From the NCBI GenBank assembly GCA_002238855.1, contig MPND01000021.1, forward strand, positions 1 through 64,000: a stretch of 64,000 bases of DNA. Reading direction: 5' to 3'. Of the stretch, positions 8,856 to 17,819 are shown one piece after another (the stretch's first letter is position 1; each line of letters begins with the position of its first letter). Under the pieces are notes generated by a model that worked only from the letters and a program-made list of their open reading frames with translations, did not search any database and was not told the DNA's origin. The translations under genes were made by a program, and so were the position numbers. The DNA is from SAR202 cluster bacterium bin90 (GTDB lineage: Bacteria > Chloroflexota > Dehalococcoidia > Lucifugimonadales > JADFKI01).

Positions 8856-11339
8856 ATGAACCAAATACTCGAAAAAATGAGCTTGCTTGTAACGGTACGA
8901 CCGTACATTACGCTTGTTATTTTACTCGCTATTACCGTATTGCTTGCCGCTGGGACTACGCTGCGCGTACCTCCGACGGAAGGTGCCGATGTAGCGTTCC
9001 TTCCGCCCGGGCACGCCGTCGCCAATGCGGCGCAGGAAATAGATGAGCTATTCGGGGACTCCGGCGACGTGAGCGTCGTCACACTCATCTTCCGTGGAGA
9101 TGCGCTCACACCCGGCGGACTTTCCCAGATGTCCGGCCTGATCAACAAGATTGTCAGCGACCCGGCCGTAGGTGGGTTGTTGGTGCCGGCTGACCCGGTT
9201 ATCGCACCCTCTTTTCTGGTTCAGGCTGCGCTCCAATTGGAAAACCTGGAGTCGATCACGCAGGCAGAAATCGACGCTGTCGGCAATGTCCCACAGATCG
9301 GAGGGGCTATCGCCGCGATGACCGGAATGGACACGGACGGCACGCCGGTTGCGATTGCCAACATTAGCCTGAGTGATACGGGTGACGAAAGGGTCAAGGA
9401 CGCGGAGCGGAAGATCAATGAGTTAGCGGTGGGGGATAGTGGTCCTCTGACCGTGAGCAGTCTATCTCCCGCGATAGTCGAGGACGAGTACAGGGAAGCC
9501 ACGGAATCGGGAATGGCGCCGCTGATAGGGCTGGCACTGCTACTGATCACGGGGCTGCTCTTCCTGTTCACACGCACCATCTCTGATACGCTGCTGACGC
9601 TATTAGGGCTCATCCTGTCACTGACCTGGATTATCGGGGCAGAGGGCTGGCTCGGCCCGGAAGGAATCGGCCTGATAGGGCCACCGAGTTCCCTAACTGC
9701 GATGGTCCCTGTCATCATCATCAGCCTCACCGTGGACTACGCAATCCAGGCGGTCTCTCATTATCGCGAGCAGCGGGCTGAAGGCGAGCCGGTTATCCGG
9801 GCAGTACGCAACGGACTTCGAAACGTGACTGTGCCACTCACACTGGCAGCCGTCACGACGATAGTCAGCCTGCTGGTTACCCTATTCTCGCCGATCGGGG
9901 TGATTGGCGACTTCGGCATCGTCGCAGGACTGGGTGTGGGGTTGAGCCTGATAGTGATGCTGACACTGATACCGGCGGGCAGGACGATCATCGATCGGCG
10001 GCGCGAGTCGCGCGGTACATTGCCGCCTCCTCGCCCGCTCGCGAATGCATTGCCTGGGGTTAGCCGGATGGCGGAGCAGTTGGGGAGATGGGTTACGCGC
10101 AGGCCGGCACCCTACATTGTCGTTGTAGTCTTGATCACGATAGGGCTTGGGTATGCCGCAACCGGCTTGAAGTCGGAATTCAGCATCCGCGACATCCTCC
10201 CCAGAGGTGGAAGCGTGGTCGAGGATATGGACACCCTCGAAGCCGCCGTCGGTGGTTCGACTGAGATCGCAACCCTCCTTGTGAAAGCCGAGGCGACGGA
10301 AACCCGCACTCTTCTGAATCTCCAGGACCTGACTTCTGCCTTCGAGGACGAGAATCGCCGACCGCGTGCAGCAGCAGGCCCGATCCAGACGTCATATTAT
10401 GCACATCTGCGAGACTGGATCGACGACTCCGGCGAGCCCGGCGACAAATACGACCCTGAGCTTGAAGCGCTTTTCCACCAGGCTTCAGCCGAGGTAGAAC
10501 TTGATCCGGCTCTGATGCAGGAATTACTCGATAAGCTTGTCGCGAGAGAACCGGAACTGGCGCGCTTCCTGGTCAACGATCCACAGGGCATCGACACAAT
10601 GTTGCTGCAGTTCCCAACTTATCTGGGCGATCCGGAGCAATCCAGGATGATTCAGGAGGAAACAGAGGCGCTATGGTTCGGCGATGACAGCCACGTCACG
10701 GCGACTTCACCCAGCATCGTCGCAGTCGCGGTTACAGACCAGATCACCGACGGACAGACGGAGTCAATCAGCACTACCATTGCTGTGGCGCTGGGAATCC
10801 TCACTATCTTCTTCTGGGTGACGCTGCGCCAGCCGGCTCTGGGATTCGTCGCAGTGGGGCCCATCGTCCTAGTTCTCGTCAGCGTGCTGGGTACGATGGC
10901 GCTGTTGGACATCCCCTACACACTTGTCACCTCGATTATCACCGCGTTATCAATCGGCATTGGTGTGGACTACACCATACATGTCATTCACCGATACCGG
11001 GAGGAATACTTCCGCCTGCGCAACCCGGAGAGAGCGGCGGTTCGTACACTCGCGACGACGGGTTCGGCGTTGCTGGGATCTGCACTAACGACGGCCATGG
11101 GATTCGGAGTGCTGATAGCCTCACCGTTGCAGGCGTCGCAGCAGTTTGGCATCACTGCGACAATTACCATCGTCTATTCGCTGATAGTCTCCATACTGGT
11201 CGTGCTGCCCGCGATGGTGGTCTGGGGGGCGTACCAGAACATGAGGCTTCGCTCCTCGATTGAACGCATGTGGAACGACCTTGACGTGGCGATTGAGGAT
11301 ATACATCTCCGACACGAGAGGGGAGAGGGCGCTTCGTAA
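8856..11339 (+). CDS. RND/MMPL-family lipid transporter
   Basis: A 827-residue inner-membrane transporter of the resistance-nodulation-division superfamily (MMPL/HAE3 branch, which includes HpnN-like hopanoid and mycobacterial lipid exporters). It has the two-fold RND layout: TM1 at residues 18-38, a periplasmic loop to about 215, and TM2-TM6. The second half repeats this from about residue 418 to the C-terminus. The TM4-type proton-relay motif occurs in both halves, SLTVDYAIQAVSHYRE (Asp294) and GIGVDYTIHVIHRYREE (Asp705). Its stop is 26 bases before the sterol-methyltransferase start, so the two are almost certainly co-transcribed. RND proteins of this branch move hydrophobic lipids, and the pairing suggests a sterol or polycyclic-lipid substrate (inference). 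Confidence 0.9.
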   Translation: MNQILEKMSLLVTVRPYITLVILLAITVLLAAGTTLRVPPTEGADVAFLPPGHAVANAAQEIDELFGDSGDVSVVTLIFRGDALTPGGLSQMSGLINKIVSDPAVGGLLVPADPVIAPSFLVQAALQLENLESITQAEIDAVGNVPQIGGAIAAMTGMDTDGTPVAIANISLSDTGDERVKDAERKINELAVGDSGPLTVSSLSPAIVEDEYREATESGMAPLIGLALLLITGLLFLFTRTISDTLLTLLGLILSLTWIIGAEGWLGPEGIGLIGPPSSLTAMVPVIIISLTVDYAIQAVSHYREQRAEGEPVIRAVRNGLRNVTVPLTLAAVTTIVSLLVTLFSPIGVIGDFGIVAGLGVGLSLIVMLTLIPAGRTIIDRRRESRGTLPPPRPLANALPGVSRMAEQLGRWVTRRPAPYIVVVVLITIGLGYAATGLKSEFSIRDILPRGGSVVEDMDTLEAAVGGSTEIATLLVKAEATETRTLLNLQDLTSAFEDENRRPRAAAGPIQTSYYAHLRDWIDDSGEPGDKYDPELEALFHQASAEVELDPALMQELLDKLVAREPELARFLVNDPQGIDTMLLQFPTYLGDPEQSRMIQEETEALWFGDDSHVTATSPSIVAVAVTDQITDGQTESISTTIAVALGILTIFFWVTLRQPALGFVAVGPIVLVLVSVLGTMALLDIPYTLVTSIITALSIGIGVDYTIHVIHRYREEYFRLRNPERAAVRTLATTGSALLGSALTTAMGFGVLIASPLQASQQFGITATITIVYSLIVSILVVLPAMVVWGAYQNMRLRSSIERMWNDLDVAIEDIHLRHERGEGAS

Positions 11340-11365
11340 GCGGCACGCTCCGGAGGTTTCCCTAC

Positions 11366-12418
11366 ATGTTGAAGAGTCTCTCGCAACTTCGTGAACTATC
11401 TACAGGGCTGAAGTCCGCGTACCGCGGCTTTGACACCCACCTCCGCACGAGAGAATTCGAAGGCTGGACTGACAGGGCGCGCGTGGAGGATGACGGCGCG
11501 ATAGGCTACGACCACGCTGAAACCGTCAAGGAATACTATGACCTTTGTGGTGAGTTCATGTTGTTCGGTTGGGGCGAATCCTTACACTTCGCACCGCTAT
11601 CGCCCCGCGAAAGCTTGGAGGACTCCAAGATACGACATCAGCGACTGATGATTGCCAAATTGGAGTTGTGTGAGGGAATGACAGTTATTGATATTGGCTG
11701 TGGGATAGGTGGCCCGATGCGCCGCGTAGTCCGGGAGGCTGGGGTCAGGGTAGTCGGAGTCAACAACAACGAAATCCAGTTGGAGAAGGCGAAGTCGTTG
11801 AATACTGAGGCGGGTATCGCCCACATGGTCGATTATAAGGCTTGCAGCTTCATGGATATGTGCACCGTCGCTGACGACACTTTTGATCGGGGCTACGCGA
11901 TAGAGTCGACTTGCCATGCGCCGGATAAGGCGGGAGCGTTCGCCGAGATATACCGCGTGCTGAAACCCGGCGCGCTTTTCTGGGGTCAGGAAATGTGTAT
12001 GACGGACGAGTTCGACCCCGACGACAGACGACACCGCGCCATCAAGCGGGAGTTGATGCACGGCATCGCGCTCAAGGACATAGCGACGATGGGCGAGGTG
12101 AACCGCGACCTCGAAGCGGCGGGATTTCAGGTTATCGAGGGGAGAGACCACGCCGTCGAGGGGGACAGTCCGATCACGCCTTGGTATAAGCCGATGGAAT
12201 CCCGGGGCGGAACGCTGGGCGACGCTCTGCGTAGGACTCCACTGGGCCGCAAGTTGCTCATTTGGGCATCTAGGCTTGCAGAGGCAGTGGGGGTGTTTCC
12301 GAAAGGCTCCTCGGACGTAATTGGTCTGATGGACCGTACCGCCAACGCCTATGTCGAGGGCGGCAGGGCGGGAGTTTTCACACCACTGTACTGTTTTCTG
12401 GCGCGCAAGCCTCTTTAG
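11366..12418 (+). CDS. Sterol C-24 methyltransferase homologue (SMT/Erg6-like)
   Basis: A SAM-dependent methyltransferase of 350 residues with the motifs of eukaryotic sterol 24-C-methyltransferases in order. Region I is LFGWGESLHFAP (67-78), the SAM site is IDIGCGIGGPMRR (108-120), then GVNNNEIQLEKAK (131-143). YAIESTCHAP (177-186) matches the SMT sterol-binding region YAIEATCHAP, and RVLKPGALFWGQEMCMTD follows. The C-terminal sterol-MT domain is also present (DSPITPWYKPM, then VEGGRAGVFTPLYCFLARKP). SMTs methylate the C-24 double bond of the sterol side chain. GGAGG lies eight bases before the ATG. Translationally linked to the RND transporter. The full-length match including the C-terminal domain makes a generic methyltransferase unlikely; substrate choice (sterol versus another polycycle) is not proven. 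Confidence 0.88.
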   Translation: MLKSLSQLRELSTGLKSAYRGFDTHLRTREFEGWTDRARVEDDGAIGYDHAETVKEYYDLCGEFMLFGWGESLHFAPLSPRESLEDSKIRHQRLMIAKLELCEGMTVIDIGCGIGGPMRRVVREAGVRVVGVNNNEIQLEKAKSLNTEAGIAHMVDYKACSFMDMCTVADDTFDRGYAIESTCHAPDKAGAFAEIYRVLKPGALFWGQEMCMTDEFDPDDRRHRAIKRELMHGIALKDIATMGEVNRDLEAAGFQVIEGRDHAVEGDSPITPWYKPMESRGGTLGDALRRTPLGRKLLIWASRLAEAVGVFPKGSSDVIGLMDRTANAYVEGGRAGVFTPLYCFLARKPL

Positions 12419-12469
12419 CCTTCTTGGTCGCGGTCCGTCGACCAGTCTGTCGGGCGCGTCCGTGGCGCG

Positions 12470-14497
12470 CTAGAAGTTCAACGGGCGCCGTTGCTCGGCG
12501 ATGCGGAACTTCAGCTTCTTGCTTGGCTTCATGGACGGTAGCGGACTGAACTTGAGCTTGTAGTCGTCAGGCGACACCTTGAGCGTAAAGTAGTGCGCGA
12601 CCATGAGCACATTTACGGCGAGCTGCGTTTCCATCCACCGCGAGCCGAGACAAATATGCGTGCCCAGTCCGTAGGGCGCGTATCCGGGGCTGTGGTGCTC
12701 GTTGCGCGGTGGCAGGTATCGGTCTATGTCGAATGTGGTCGAGTCGGGAAAGAATTCGTCCATGAAATGGGTCGCCGCCTGAGCGATTACGAGCTTCGCT
12801 CCCAACGGCAGCTGATAACCTTCGACCATGCACGAATTCATCACATGCCGCATAGACACCGGCACTATTGGGTAGAGGCGCAGGCTCTCCATGAGGAAGC
12901 GATGGGTGACATCGATCGAGGACGGAGTGAGGTCTTCGGGATTCGGGTCGCCGTTCTCGAACAGCGCGTCGGCCTCTTCTTGGATCCTGGCGTAGATTTC
13001 AGGCTGCGATGCCATAGCGTACAGAGCGAAACTGAACGCGTCGCCGAGGTACACACTGGCAATCAGCGCCGCTGATAGAGCGAATCGCAGGTTCGACTCA
13101 GGGTAGAACTGAGGGTCGCTCGCGTGCAGGCTCAGAATGTCGTCGGCGAGATTTCGAGAAGCGTCAGCCCGTTGAGCGGGTGTATGCACGCTCTGTATCC
13201 GTTCCAGTAAGATGTCCACCGATTTCGCGCGGCGTCTCATGCCCGGGGTTTTCAGCATGAATTTGGGCAGAGCCTTCACGATGTGAGTGCTGAGCGCCCG
13301 CTCCTTGTACTCCGCCAAGTCGTCAAAGATGTCCTGAGAATCGACGCTGACGAAGAGCGGAGAAATCTGTGAGTTTATCATTCGGCGGCACATGCGCGTG
13401 GCGGGGTAGGCGTCTCCAACCGTCCACTCTGCCATGTGTTTCCGCGCGTAATTGATGAGCTGGCCCATCTCGCCCATTAATCTGTTGCGAGAATATGCCG
13501 GCGACAAGGACTTGCGGAGGCGAAAATGATCCGCCCCGTCCATTGAAGGTAATACTCCGGACGCGCCATAGACCTTTTCGAAATCGGAAAAGTAGTCCCT
13601 GGTTCTCAGATGCAGGCGTCCTTGCCGATGCACCCAGCGATTCGTCTCTGCCCCTGCCAGGACTATTATCGGCTCGGTGAACGGAGGCCGCAGCTCAAAT
13701 ACCGGGCCGTACTCTCGCGCGAGGTCCGCGAAGAGCGCGGGGACGTTTCCGGTGCGAATATGCGGATTGAACAGCAGCTTGCTCAGAGAGACGACAGGGA
13801 TTTTCCTGGTGAGGCCGGATTGTCGGAGCGCCGGACCCGCGAGGTTGTGGGAGACTGCATTGGTGATTGCCCGTCCGATCAAGTCTATCTTGGAAATGGC
13901 TTGGATACGCGCTTCCACCTCGTCATCCAGCTGGAATATGAAGCGCAAGACGTCGCACGTATTGAGCAGGCCGATGATGATGACCTCTCGCGGATAGGGA
14001 ATCACATCATTGAACAACACCCTTCTGATGCGCGATGCGATGAACTCAGTCGCAGTGCCTTCGTCGTCATCGAAGTTCAGTTCTGCTCGACCGACAGTCC
14101 GGGACAGCGTCCAGAACTCTCCATCGTGATGCTCAAGGATATTCAGATTGACAAGTCGGTCCAGAGTCAGTTCGATGATCGACTCAGCACGAGGAGCGAG
14201 CCTTTCGATCCAGTACTGCGCTTCCTGTTGAGACGTTTCCTCTGCAATCGTCTTTAGGATGGGGTCGAGGACAGGATCGCCGACTTCGGTCTGGTCCAGA
14301 AGAATCAGGGAATCCCTGTCAGTGTCAATGCGGGATATGAGTGAAAGCTCAGCGAGCACTGCGCCAATGACGGCACAGTTTAGGTCCCAGCCGGGGACCT
14401 GATGGAAGTATCCAGTCTCCTCGTTGAGGAGCATCAGAATCAACTCTTCCGGCAAGCTTAGAGGCTGAGTCGTCACACCTTCCATTAAGAGAGTCAC
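12470..14497 (-). CDS. GPP34 (GOLPH3-like)-cytochrome P450 fusion protein
   Basis: A 675-residue two-domain protein. Residues ~12-215 (LSLPEELILMLLNEETGYFH, GAVLAELSLISRI, LTLDRLVNLNILE, IRRVLFNDVIPYPREVIIIGLLNTCDVLRFIF) follow the GPP34/GOLPH3 domain, which in eukaryotes binds PI4P on Golgi membranes. From about residue 230 a P450 follows. It has the ExxR motif ESLR (537-540), a PERF-like DIDRYLPPR, and a heme loop YAPYGLGTHICLG with Cys616. The I-helix reads LGDAFSF (484-490), without the usual Thr of the A/G-Gx-D/E-T motif. There is no N-terminal membrane anchor, so the GPP34 part may supply membrane contact. The start is GTG at 14497 with GGGAG upstream. Convergent with the SMT and divergent from the Rieske gene. 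The substrate is probably lipophilic. Confidence 0.85.
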   Translation of the reverse strand: MTLLMEGVTTQPLSLPEELILMLLNEETGYFHQVPGWDLNCAVIGAVLAELSLISRIDTDRDSLILLDQTEVGDPVLDPILKTIAEETSQQEAQYWIERLAPRAESIIELTLDRLVNLNILEHHDGEFWTLSRTVGRAELNFDDDEGTATEFIASRIRRVLFNDVIPYPREVIIIGLLNTCDVLRFIFQLDDEVEARIQAISKIDLIGRAITNAVSHNLAGPALRQSGLTRKIPVVSLSKLLFNPHIRTGNVPALFADLAREYGPVFELRPPFTEPIIVLAGAETNRWVHRQGRLHLRTRDYFSDFEKVYGASGVLPSMDGADHFRLRKSLSPAYSRNRLMGEMGQLINYARKHMAEWTVGDAYPATRMCRRMINSQISPLFVSVDSQDIFDDLAEYKERALSTHIVKALPKFMLKTPGMRRRAKSVDILLERIQSVHTPAQRADASRNLADDILSLHASDPQFYPESNLRFALSAALIASVYLGDAFSFALYAMASQPEIYARIQEEADALFENGDPNPEDLTPSSIDVTHRFLMESLRLYPIVPVSMRHVMNSCMVEGYQLPLGAKLVIAQAATHFMDEFFPDSTTFDIDRYLPPRNEHHSPGYAPYGLGTHICLGSRWMETQLAVNVLMVAHYFTLKVSPDDYKLKFSPLPSMKPSKKLKFRIAEQRRPLNF

Positions 14498-14776
14498 CGA
14501 TCTTGCTCCCTGTGCATAATACTGATTGATTCAGCCCATTTGACTCAAGGATACCCTAGCGCGCTGGTCGCGGAAAGGGGTACATGTACAATTCAAAGAA
14601 GAACTCTCGTAATTTGTTCTATTTGTAACAGTTGCACGACTTCAGTATGTGATTTCCCTATCGGTCATCCCTGTTGAAGGTATCCCCTTTTCCCAACGGT
14701 GAGCAGAATTGGGGAGAGTGGCTGTTCTCGGACTGGCAGACTTGGCTGGACAACAGGTGAGTGTGAGGGCTGATTG
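14498..14776. promoter_or_regulatory. Divergent intergenic region between P450 and Rieske genes
   Basis: This region of 279 bases separates the two divergent starts and must hold both promoters. It is AT-rich around 14560-14660. No convincing operator palindrome was found. Confidence 0.4.
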
Positions 14777-15811
14777 ATGGTTACCAGACGGAGAGAATTC
14801 GCTTACGTTCAGTCGCCCGATCCCTTCCCCGAAGGTTAGTACTTCGTCGCTACTCGCAAGGCCGTACTAAAGGCCAAGCTCATTCAGAAGACCTGGATGG
14901 GCGAGAACATCGTTGTCTGGAGTGACGAAAATGACCGGGTCTGCGTAGCCGAAGCCGTCTGTCCACATCTTGGAGCCGATCTCGGACCTTCAGCCGGGGG
15001 CTGCATACGCGACGGACGGCTGTTATGTCCGTTCCATGGCTACGAGTTTGACGCCACCGGGCAGTGCGTCGCCACTCCGTTTGCCCCTCCCCCCAGGACC
15101 GCGAAGCTGCGCGTCTTCGAGACGCAGGAGGTTCTCGGTATGATCTTCGCATGGTGGGGCATCGGGGGACGTGAACCGCAATGGCGCCTACCCGATGATC
15201 TTTTGGGGGAAGTTGGATGGGGCGAATTCGTAATCAATACCCTCCGTTTTCCCGGTCATCCACAGGAAATAGCGGAAAATTCGGTAGATCTGGCACACCT
15301 GCGCTATGTACACGGCTACGACAACGTGAATCCTATCGTGGAGGCGGATGTTGACGGCCCGTGCCTGAAGACTCGATTCGACTTTAAGAGAACGCGAACA
15401 ATCGCGGGCACCGTAAACCTAACCTTCGACATTTCTGCCAGCGCAACCATCGCAGGTCTTGGCTATTCGTTCGTGGAGGTACGGGAGCATTCGATTGGCA
15501 TGGATTTGCGCCTGTGGGTGCTGGCGACGCCGGTCGATGGGAATCTCATAGACATGACACTGGTTTCACAGGCGCGGGAGATTCGAAAGCCGAAGCGAAT
15601 ATTTGCAGGACTTGGGTTTCTTCCTGTGAGGCTGCGCGCTCCCATTATCAATAGATTCATGGCGTCCCAGCAGAAGCAGGACGTGCTTCAGGACGTAATA
15701 ATCTGGAGCAACAAGCGGTACCAGTCGCGGCCACGTCTCTGTCGTTCTGACGGCAAAATCATGCCGTTCAGGCACTACTGCGCCCAGTTCTACCCCGATC
15801 CTGAGGATTAA
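14777..15811 (+). CDS. Rieske non-heme iron oxygenase, DAF-36/KshA-like, interrupted by TAG
   Basis: A Rieske oxygenase alpha subunit of ~344 codons. The [2Fe-2S] ligands are in CPHLGADL and CPFHGYEF, and the mononuclear iron ligands in ENSVDLAHLRYVHG (D-x2-H-x4-H). The C-terminus (DVIIWSNKRYQSRPRLCRSDG..FRHYCAQFY) resembles the IW-NK-Y--RP-L---DG-I--FR-W--QFY ending of DAF-36/Neverland cholesterol 7-desaturases; KshA steroid hydroxylases are the next closest. The homologous frame starts at ATG 14777 (MVTRRREFAYVQSPDPFPEG), but codon 21 is TAG (14837-14839) where this family has Trp (FPEG-W-YFVA). Translation could restart at ATG 14897, giving 304 residues with both iron sites but without the N-terminal strand. 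A partner reductase is not in the window. Sterol ring oxidation is inferred from family and neighbours. Confidence 0.8.
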
Positions 15812-16001
15812 AACAACTCCGTCGTATCCTGTCCTGAACGTGACAGGTTGGCTGGCGCCTTCCCCTTTGTCCAGGCCGTCTTGCCAGATTTTGACCTGAG
15901 AGCCGGCCGATTGACCTTCGTAGATGCTTAGTAAATGCGCCCTGTTTCCTGGAACTCTCGCAAGCCTCGGGGATTATGACAGACTTTCTCCAAACGCCTT
16001 A

Positions 16002-17408
16002 TCAGTTCAGGATCGGCCATTCTGGCTGCGGGTCTATGTCAAGTCGCTTCGCTCGCGCACTGACCGAGTCAGAGACGATTCGGTAAGACTCCTCCTCGTC
16101 CACTCGTGCTGAGTGGCCTCCACTGAAGACGATCTCACCGTTGACGATAACCGTATCCACGCTTCCGGCTCCCATCGTTAGTGTGAGGAGGTGGAGCGGG
16201 TTGTTGGCAGGGAATGCCTCTGCCGCCCGTGCGGACCTCACAACGACATCCGCACGCTTGCCTGATTCCAGGCTCCCCAGTTCCGTGCTCATTCCGGCGG
16301 CCGCAGCTGCGTTGATCGTCTGCATCTCCAGCAATGCCTCAGGGGGAAGGGGATCATCGTAGGTCTGCGACGCGAATCGTCCAGCAAGCATGGTATGTCC
16401 GGGCGTGCTGTCCCGTGCGGCGTCGGTGCCAAGCGCGACAGGGACTCCCCGACGATATCGCTCTGCCATCTTGAAATTCGCACTGCTGCCAAGTCCGAGC
16501 GAGAAGAAGGCAGCAGGACACCAAACGATTTGGCAGCCGGTCTGTTGTACCGCCTTTTCCTCCGCTTCGTCCAGTACGTTGGCATGGACGATAACGGTGT
16601 GCTCGTCAAGGACGCCAAGTTCCTGCATGTGAACGAACTGGCTGACGCCGTTCAAGGCTCGATAGATTTCGCCCTCTTCTGGCACGTACCCGGCGTGCAG
16701 ATGCAATGGCACGTTGTTGTCACGAGCGCATTTATGGGCGGCCTGCAGCAGCTCGGGCGACGCAGTTCCTAGTCCATAGACGAAAACAAATCCTCGGACC
16801 AGAGCGTCGGGGTTACTGTTGCGGTGAATCTCCACATCCAACTGCTCAAGCGACCGGTCGAGATTGACGGGCGCGCGATCCGTCAGGCTCGGACTCACCA
16901 GCGAGGGGATCGCGTCGAAGGTCTCCTGCCGGTCCCAAAGGTAGAGCGGGCCGTAGAGTGCTCTCATGCCCACGCGCTCTACCGCTTGCGCCGCCGCATC
17001 GGTCGAAAACAGCGAGCCTGGCTCGATGAACATCGTGAAACCACATCGAAGCATTTCCAGGCCGGCCATGGCGGTTGCCGCAGCCTCGTCTTCATCGGTA
17101 ACTCCTGCCTTCCAGTCTGCGAAATTCACGGACGATGAGCCGGAGTCCCGGACGTTGGCGAACACCCCCCTGCAGGAAGTATGAACGACGTGATTGTGGG
17201 CGTCGATGAATCCGGGGTGAACGATGCCGCCTTCTGCATCTACCGTCTGCTTCGCATCGAAGCGCTGCAGCAATTCGCTATCCGCGCCAACTTCCACGAT
17301 GCACGAGCCGGTGATCGCCACCGCACCCGGACTGAAGATCCTGCGTTCGGAGTCAACTGTGACGACCTGGCCGTTGCGAATGAGGATATCGCATGTGCGC
17401 TTGTTCAT
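16002..17408 (-). CDS. Amidohydrolase-superfamily deaminase/hydrolase (TrzA/AtzB-type)
   Basis: A metal-dependent hydrolase of 468 residues from the ATG at 17408, which has GGAG eight bases upstream; a longer frame to 17480 is unlikely. Metal ligands are GFIDAHNHVVH (H71 and H73 of the HxH motif), HLHAGY, VIVHANVLDEAE and LGTDAARDS (Asp). The N-terminal DILIRNGQVVTVDSERRIFSPGAVAI and the C-terminal GSLESGKRADVVV..SVDTVIVNGEIVFSGG are the beta-sandwich hallmarks of the cytosine-deaminase/chlorohydrolase branch. Members deaminate or dechlorinate nucleobases, S-adenosylhomocysteine or triazines in the cytoplasm. HNH in place of HTH is a small variation. The substrate cannot be read from sequence. 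Confidence 0.88.
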   Translation of the reverse strand: MNKRTCDILIRNGQVVTVDSERRIFSPGAVAITGSCIVEVGADSELLQRFDAKQTVDAEGGIVHPGFIDAHNHVVHTSCRGVFANVRDSGSSSVNFADWKAGVTDEDEAAATAMAGLEMLRCGFTMFIEPGSLFSTDAAAQAVERVGMRALYGPLYLWDRQETFDAIPSLVSPSLTDRAPVNLDRSLEQLDVEIHRNSNPDALVRGFVFVYGLGTASPELLQAAHKCARDNNVPLHLHAGYVPEEGEIYRALNGVSQFVHMQELGVLDEHTVIVHANVLDEAEEKAVQQTGCQIVWCPAAFFSLGLGSSANFKMAERYRRGVPVALGTDAARDSTPGHTMLAGRFASQTYDDPLPPEALLEMQTINAAAAAGMSTELGSLESGKRADVVVRSARAAEAFPANNPLHLLTLTMGAGSVDTVIVNGEIVFSGGHSARVDEEESYRIVSDSVSARAKRLDIDPQPEWPILN

Positions 17409-17819
17409 TTTCTGTGCTCCAGAATTTCCGTTTGGTAAGTGGGTTACGAGATTCTGACTTGTCGCCATTCCTTGTACCACTTTCGATGCACAACCTTCTA
17501 GCGCCGCCCTGCCAGCATTCTTGAGACAGGTCAGTTTGGGCTATTGAGAAGGAATAAGAAGCGGGCTTCCGGATTCACAGCAGCGAACACCGCTCGCTTG
17601 CAGATGGCTAGTGAATCATAGCCATGTTGAGAAGACATTAATTGCATAGCTCTCCCGCTGTTTCCGTTCCAGTGTGGCACTGGCACTTTTGAATTAGGTC
17701 AAGTATATATGAGAATGGACAACATAAGGCACATCTTCTACTAAGTGGTCGCTAGCATAAAGCTCGCAGCTTATATCTTCGGAAAGTTAAACGAAGTTTG
17801 CAATTGAGGAGAATTGACC
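17409..17819. other. Divergent intergenic region (amidohydrolase / secreted protein)
   Basis: A 411-base AT-rich region between divergent genes. GAGGAG at 17806-17811 is the ribosome-binding site of the secreted protein. No gene or structured element recognised. Confidence 0.45.

Noticed and set aside
11366-12418. Tocopherol or generic small-molecule methyltransferase
   Set aside because: The YAIESTCHAP region and the C-terminal sterol-MT domain are specific to SMTs.
12470-14497. CYP51 (sterol 14-demethylase) identity for the P450
   Set aside because: The P450 domain lacks the conserved CYP51 I-helix and B-C-loop motifs that I would expect; only general P450 motifs are present.
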